A DNA stretch of 64,000 nucleotides from JBBQKI01 sp038326725 (lineage in GTDB: Bacteria; Bacteroidota; Bacteroidia; Flavobacteriales; Flavobacteriaceae). Made by a program: the position numbers and the translations under genes. Within the stretch, counting starts at the first letter, position 1. Every line of letters starts with the position of its first letter. The stretch lies in the NCBI GenBank assembly GCA_038326725.1, contig JBBQKI010000005.1:19706-83705 (forward strand). The letters are read 5' to 3'. The notes beneath the pieces were generated by a model. It was not told the DNA's origin. It searched no databases and worked only from the letters and a program-made list of their open reading frames with translations. Below, in pieces: positions 61,178-64,000 of this stretch.

Positions 61178-61699
61178 ATGAAAAAACTGTATCTTTTATT
61201 TCCCATCTTGTTGCCTTCCTTTTTCAATTCCTGCCAAGATGAACCTATAGAAAAAGCAGACCCATCCAAGGTAATTGCCGTAGATTCGGAACTCTACAAT
61301 CTTATTGAAAAAGCCGCAGGTAACGATTTTGAAAATGATGTCCGCCTTTTTATTGAATGGACCGTAGGCAAACTTAACTATAGTGTGAGCACCCATAGAC
61401 AGATGGTTAGTGGCCTAAAGCACTTCGCATATTTTTATCCTGCTTGTGCCATTAATGTGGACAAAATATATATGCCTAAAAAGGACAGGAAATTACCCGT
61501 GGTATTGAACATTGAAGAAGTTTTGCGACTTATCCAAACCACAAAAAACCTGAAACACAGGGTAGTGATAGCCATGCTTTACGGCTCCGGTCTGCGGATA
61601 GGTGAATTACTTAATTTGGAGCTTTCCGATTTTGATTTTCCCAGAAAACAATTACATATTAGAAATGGAAAAGGAAAAAAAGAAGATAACCCTCTTTAG
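61178..61699 (+). CDS. Chimeric lipoprotein-tyrosine recombinase fragment
   Basis: A 173-codon frame with two unrelated parts. Residues 1-55 are a lipoprotein head (MKKLYLLFPILLPSFFNSC, then DPSKVIAVDSELYNLIEKAAGNDFEND), the start of a Bacteroidetes surface protein. Residues 56-172 are the core-binding domain and first catalytic box of a tyrosine recombinase: STHRQMVSGLKHFAYF, RKLPVVLNIEEVLRLI, MLYGSGLRIGELLNLELSDFDF. The frame ends soon after, so the catalytic Lys, HxxR and Tyr are absent. It cannot be an active integrase. The join probably arose by deletion. The segment resembles Xer-type and integron-integrase sequences about equally. Confidence 0.75.
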   Translation: MKKLYLLFPILLPSFFNSCQDEPIEKADPSKVIAVDSELYNLIEKAAGNDFENDVRLFIEWTVGKLNYSVSTHRQMVSGLKHFAYFYPACAINVDKIYMPKKDRKLPVVLNIEEVLRLIQTTKNLKHRVVIAMLYGSGLRIGELLNLELSDFDFPRKQLHIRNGKGKKEDNPL

Positions 61700-61709
61700 A
61701 ACCTAATTG

Positions 61710-61919
61710 GTTAGCCAAAAACTAACCAGAGTTAGTTAAAACCTAACCACGGTTAGCCAAAAGGTAACCAGAGTTAGTTAAAACCTAACCACGGTTAGCT
61801 AAAAAGTAACTGCGGTTAGCTAAAAAGTAACTGCGGTTAGCTAAAAAATAACTGCGGTTAGCTAAAAAATAACTGCGGTTAGTCAAAAGCTAACGCAGGT
61901 TAGCTAAAAACTAACTTAT
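61710..61919. repeat. Array of ten 21-bp tandem palindromic units
   Basis: Ten units of exactly 21 bases start at 61710, 61731, 61752, 61773, 61794, 61815, 61836, 61857, 61878 and 61899. Each follows GTTAG-N2-AAAA-N2-TAAC-plus-four or five bases, for example GTTAGCTAAAAAGTAACTGCG (unit 5). GTTAG and C/TAAC are complementary, so each unit is a small hairpin. Units 1-4 alternate between two types, 5-8 are almost identical, and 9-10 drift. There are no spacers, so it is not CRISPR. The array lies ten bases after the chimeric recombinase frame ends. Confidence 0.85.
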
Positions 61920-61927
61920 AATGATAT

Positions 61928-62134
61928 TTGAACCTAAAAGAATACAAAATTTGGGACATCTCCGTGGCGCTACAGCACAACTTTTTTGCAGACCTTGCCG
62001 CCCAACTTCCGAAAACTTACACCACCCACCTGCCCGAAGACACCACCCAAGCCCAGCACATTGCCACGCTGGAGGAGGAGAACAAAACCCTAACGGGACA
62101 GTTGGAGCTGTTGAAGGGGGTGATGCAGAAGTAA
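61928..62134 (+). CDS. Short coiled-coil open frame
   Basis: An open frame of 68 codons from a TTG at 61928, with a stop (TGA at 61922-61924) just upstream and the repeat array immediately before. The translation ends in a short leucine-rich coiled coil (AQHIATLEEENKTLTGQLELLKGVM). The region is distinctly richer in G+C than the bases around it. It could be a remnant C-terminus of a longer protein or a tiny cassette gene. No family is recognised. Confidence 0.4.
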   Translation: MNLKEYKIWDISVALQHNFFADLAAQLPKTYTTHLPEDTTQAQHIATLEEENKTLTGQLELLKGVMQK

Positions 62135-62204
62135 TAAAAATCTTTAATGGGGTAAAAGTGCTTATATATAGCTACCAAGTTGGATATTTGAAAATACGAC
62201 AAAA

Positions 62205-62277
62205 AGCGCCTATAACCGTACGGATTGAGTTGTATACACGTAGTTTTTATTGCGTATATACAATAGTTATGCGTAAT
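62205..62277 (+). other. attC-like imperfect palindrome 1
   Basis: ATAAC (62212-62216) and GTTAT (62266-62270) are the outer arms. TTGTATACACG (62230-62240) and CGTATATACAA (62253-62263) are inner arms pairing at 10 of 11 positions. The element spans about 70 bases. The predicted crossover is G^TT at 62266/62267. It follows the coiled-coil frame and precedes the gene at 62298. Confidence 0.45.
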
Positions 62278-62297
62278 TTTAATAGAGACATCATCAA

Positions 62298-62849
62298 ATG
62301 AGAAAGATATTAGCAAATACTTTAGTTGGCTTGACATTAATACTTCAGGCTTACGGACAGACAAACTCAAAAGCACAATCTGAGCCCATAGTTGGAAATA
62401 CTTATGCAAACGAAGTGTATCGATTCAATGCAACCATTCCTGACAGTTGGAAATTGTATGGGCAAATCAAAAACGACACATTAAAACATATGGCAATTGC
62501 AGACTGGGGTCTGCCAAAACTTTATAGTGAATTAGAAAAAACTGAAATTGAAAATTCCATTTCAATAACAGCTTATCATAAACCAGACATAAGTTCAGTT
62601 GACAAATTGATACTTGCGGAGTATTTAAGAATCAACCCGACTCAGACAGCGCTCGAAGTTGACAAATCAAATCCGAATGCAAGATTGATTTACACAACAA
62701 TACCTAATGGACTTAAATTTCAAGGGAAATCTTATTTTGTTTTCAAAAACGGAATTGGGTATATTATTACTTTTATGGCAACCCCTGGGACATACAACAA
62801 GAATATTAAAGTGTTTGAAGAGTTTTATAATAATGTAAAATTTCTTTGA
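62298..62849 (+). CDS. Small exported protein of unknown function, cassette gene 1
   Basis: A 183-residue protein with a signal peptide (MRKILANTLVGLTLILQAYGQ). The body has VYRFNATIPDSWKLYGQI and a C-terminal GIGYIITFMATPGTYNKNIKVFEEFYNNVKFL, which is reminiscent of PsbP/DUF1795-type exported proteins with a short lipocalin-like or SRPBCC-like fold, but no firm family. It begins 31 bases after the predicted crossover of palindrome 1 and ends 13 bases before palindrome 2. Its A+T-rich codon use differs from the housekeeping genes upstream. Confidence 0.72.
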   Translation: MRKILANTLVGLTLILQAYGQTNSKAQSEPIVGNTYANEVYRFNATIPDSWKLYGQIKNDTLKHMAIADWGLPKLYSELEKTEIENSISITAYHKPDISSVDKLILAEYLRINPTQTALEVDKSNPNARLIYTTIPNGLKFQGKSYFVFKNGIGYIITFMATPGTYNKNIKVFEEFYNNVKFL

Positions 62850-62861
62850 CATAGAAAAAAA

Positions 62862-63003
62862 CTACTCATAACAGCAAATTTGTACAAAAATGGCTGACGG
62901 TGGTTTACGTAAAGTCATTCGTTATTTACTTAATTTGGTGCGGTACGACAATGGTTCTGCAAGCAATGCCATTTCTGCACAAATTTCCAAAACGTTATAG
63001 CCA
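62862..63003 (+). other. attC-like imperfect palindrome 2
   Basis: Outer arms ATAAC (62868-62872) and GTTAT (62994-62998). Inner arms AAATTTGTACAAAAATGGC (62876-62894) and GCCATTTCTGCACAAATTT (62968-62986) pair at 17 of 19 positions. The two sides carry unequal spacers between the outer and inner arms (three versus seven bases), as attC sites with unpaired bases do. Total length about 130 bases. The predicted crossover is G^TT at 62994/62995. Confidence 0.6.
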
Positions 63004-63034
63004 ATTTTAAGCACGACAAGACAGACATTAAATT

Positions 63035-63520
63035 ATGACAAAATTATTTCTACATCGACAATTTATTTTTACGGTTTTGTTTGCCCAACTTTTACTGTCG
63101 TGTGGACAAAATCAACAAAGCAATAAAACGACTTCGACTGAAAATATTTCATCGAAAGACGACCGAATTTCAATTGACACATTCTCGACTTTTCCACCAG
63201 AAATAGATGGTTGTGCTTGTTACTTCTCAAATGACGAAACAGAATTTAAAAACAGGAAATACATTTATGCTGACGACTATGGAAATAATGCTTTTGTTTC
63301 TATTAATGGAGTAATGACAAAATTTGTATTGAGTAAGTCTGACACTTTAGCAGGTGACCGTTCCGTTGAAACCTTCGTTAATGATAAGTATGAAATAACC
63401 ATTGACGTAAAACAAGTCGGACAAATCGATGAAACGTGGCAAAAAACAGGGACAATTAAAATCAAACCTAAGGACGGAAAAGAAACTATAAAAAATATTT
63501 ACGGAGAATGCGGATGTTGA
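63035..63520 (+). CDS. Small lipoprotein of unknown function, cassette gene 2
   Basis: A 161-residue lipoprotein: MTKLFLHRQFIFTVLFAQLLLSC gives a lipobox cysteine at residue 23, followed by a Ser/Thr/Asn-rich linker. The domain has GCACYFSNDETEFKNRKYIYADDYGNNAFVSINGVMTKFVL and ends IYGECGC, with four cysteines in the domain that may form disulfides. No family is recognised. It begins 40 bases after the predicted crossover in palindrome 2, and palindrome 3 starts six bases after its stop. Placement and size are typical of an integron gene cassette. Confidence 0.72.
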   Translation: MTKLFLHRQFIFTVLFAQLLLSCGQNQQSNKTTSTENISSKDDRISIDTFSTFPPEIDGCACYFSNDETEFKNRKYIYADDYGNNAFVSINGVMTKFVLSKSDTLAGDRSVETFVNDKYEITIDVKQVGQIDETWQKTGTIKIKPKDGKETIKNIYGECGC

Positions 63521-63526
63521 TGAGAA

Positions 63527-63672
63527 AAACTGGCTATAACAGGCGTTTGGCAAAAAAGCGGGTTCATTGCTTAGATGAAGCTTTGTGCTTCGTATCAAGA
63601 TTTGTGGTGGCAGATAGTTTCGTGCTTCGAAATTGCCAACTTCTTGTAGCTGCAAAACGTTGTGCGTCAGCT
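63527..63672 (+). other. attC-like imperfect palindrome 3
   Basis: Left end ATAAC (63536-63540) followed by AGG and CGTTTGGCA (63544-63552). Right end TGCAAAACG (63651-63659) directly followed by TTGTGCG. The CGTTTGGCA/TGCAAAACG arms pair at 8 of 9 positions. The extra AGG is on the left strand only. An internal hairpin GAAGC/GCTTC lies within. Predicted crossover G^TT at 63659/63660. The left end TATAACAGGCG resembles the start of Vibrio VCR attC sites. Confidence 0.55.
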
Positions 63673-63707
63673 TAAAAATCGAAAGGTTAAACTAAATAAA
63701 ACTTGCA

Positions 63708-64000
63708 ATGGCAAATACAAAAGAAAACGTTGTTTGGATAACAGGTGCTTCGTCTGGTATTGGCAAAGCTATGGCCTTTGAGTGGGCAAGATTAGGGTAT
63801 AAAGTGGTGCTTTCCGCCAGGCGTAAAGAATTATTAGAAGAGATTGCGCTTGAGATCAAGAATTCGGGTGGAGAAACATTGGTAGTTCCAGTTGATATTA
63901 TGGAAGAAAAATCAATAGAAAATGCTGTGCAAAGTATCATAACCACTTGGGGCCGTTTAGATATTGCTGTGGCCAACGCTGGGTTTGGTGTTTTTGGAAG
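63708..64000 (+). CDS. Short-chain dehydrogenase/reductase, N-terminal part
   Basis: The gene runs off the right edge; 97 codons are visible. It opens MANTKENVVWITGASSGIGKAMAFEWARLG, with the classical SDR TGxxxGxG NAD(P)-binding motif, then VVLSARRKELLEEI (the arginine suggests NADP preference), VPVDIMEE and LDIAVANAGFGVFG with the NAG motif. The start is 48 bases after the predicted crossover of palindrome 3. It could be the third cassette gene or the first chromosomal gene beyond the array; the downstream sequence would tell. Its coding style is closer to the housekeeping genes. Confidence 0.88.
   Translation, partial: MANTKENVVWITGASSGIGKAMAFEWARLGYKVVLSARRKELLEEIALEIKNSGGETLVVPVDIMEEKSIENAVQSIITTWGRLDIAVANAGFGVFG

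Noticed and set aside
61178..61699. A prophage or integrative element marked by the integrase
   Set aside because: The recombinase is truncated and no phage, conjugation or att-flanked element is visible in the window.
61710..61919. The 21-bp array as a CRISPR array or a heptapeptide-coding repeat
   Set aside because: The units are directly adjacent with no spacers and there are no cas genes. On the minus strand some units could code for a seven-residue repeat, but TAG stops in units 2, 4 and 9 break the frame.

Overview
The window is a chromosomal stretch from a member of the Bacteroidetes, almost certainly a Flavobacteriaceae bacterium; the genus is not assigned. Grounds: a SusC/SusD pair, a PorT gene directly behind ubiE, a TamL-type lipoprotein BamA homologue, a degradative-type HMG-CoA reductase next to a GYDIA-motif GHMP kinase, an AccD without zinc-ribbon cysteines, -7 boxes of the type TAnnTTTG, and several genes that appear to start with TTG.

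Layout. 1-3.6 kb: end of an Mpl-type murein-peptide ligase, two GT2 glycosyltransferases and a small membrane protein. 3.65-19.4 kb: a run of 14 minus-strand genes that looks like an arsenosugar-type locus (radical SAM ArsS, peroxidase-like CMD protein, two DUF2064 proteins, TIGR04283-type glycosyltransferase, nucleoside phosphorylase, SusC/SusD, sodium:solute symporter, rhodanese, altered metallophosphoesterase, DUF547 lipoprotein, FAD/Fe-S redox pair). No ArsM methyltransferase is present. 19.4-29.4 kb, minus strand: tryptophan 2,3-dioxygenase, SurA/PpiD-like isomerase, an envelope cluster (coaX, barrel protein, TPR protein, lptC), tRNA-Phe, mevalonate-pathway genes. 29.5-42.7 kb: DPP-IV-type peptidase, POT transporter, thioredoxin, ComEC, NlpC/P60 lipoprotein, LpxB, SurE, a tail-specific protease and an orphan ABC permease. 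42.8-49.7 kb: GNAT and serine-hydrolase genes, an IS110 remnant with a structured leader, a frameshifted DUF1232 gene, an orphan CheB flanked by repeats of the trkH 3' end, and trkH-trkA. 49.8-60.4 kb: ubiE-porT, an RNA methyltransferase, tamL, fbaA, accD, a lipoprotein, rpsO-pnp.

60.5-64 kb is a genome-plasticity zone: a frameshifted outer-membrane gene, a chimeric open frame (lipoprotein head joined to the N-terminal two thirds of a tyrosine recombinase), a 10 x 21-bp array of small palindromes, then a coiled-coil open frame and two small exported-protein genes separated by large imperfect palindromes with ATAAC...GTTAT/GTTGT ends. These resemble integron attC sites, and each gene starts 31-48 nt after a predicted G^TT junction. 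I read this as a probable cassette array lacking a functional integrase (CALIN-like). It is the most interesting part of the window, together with the IS110 leader and the arsenosugar-type locus coupled to SusCD. All family assignments come from motif recognition; no searches were run.
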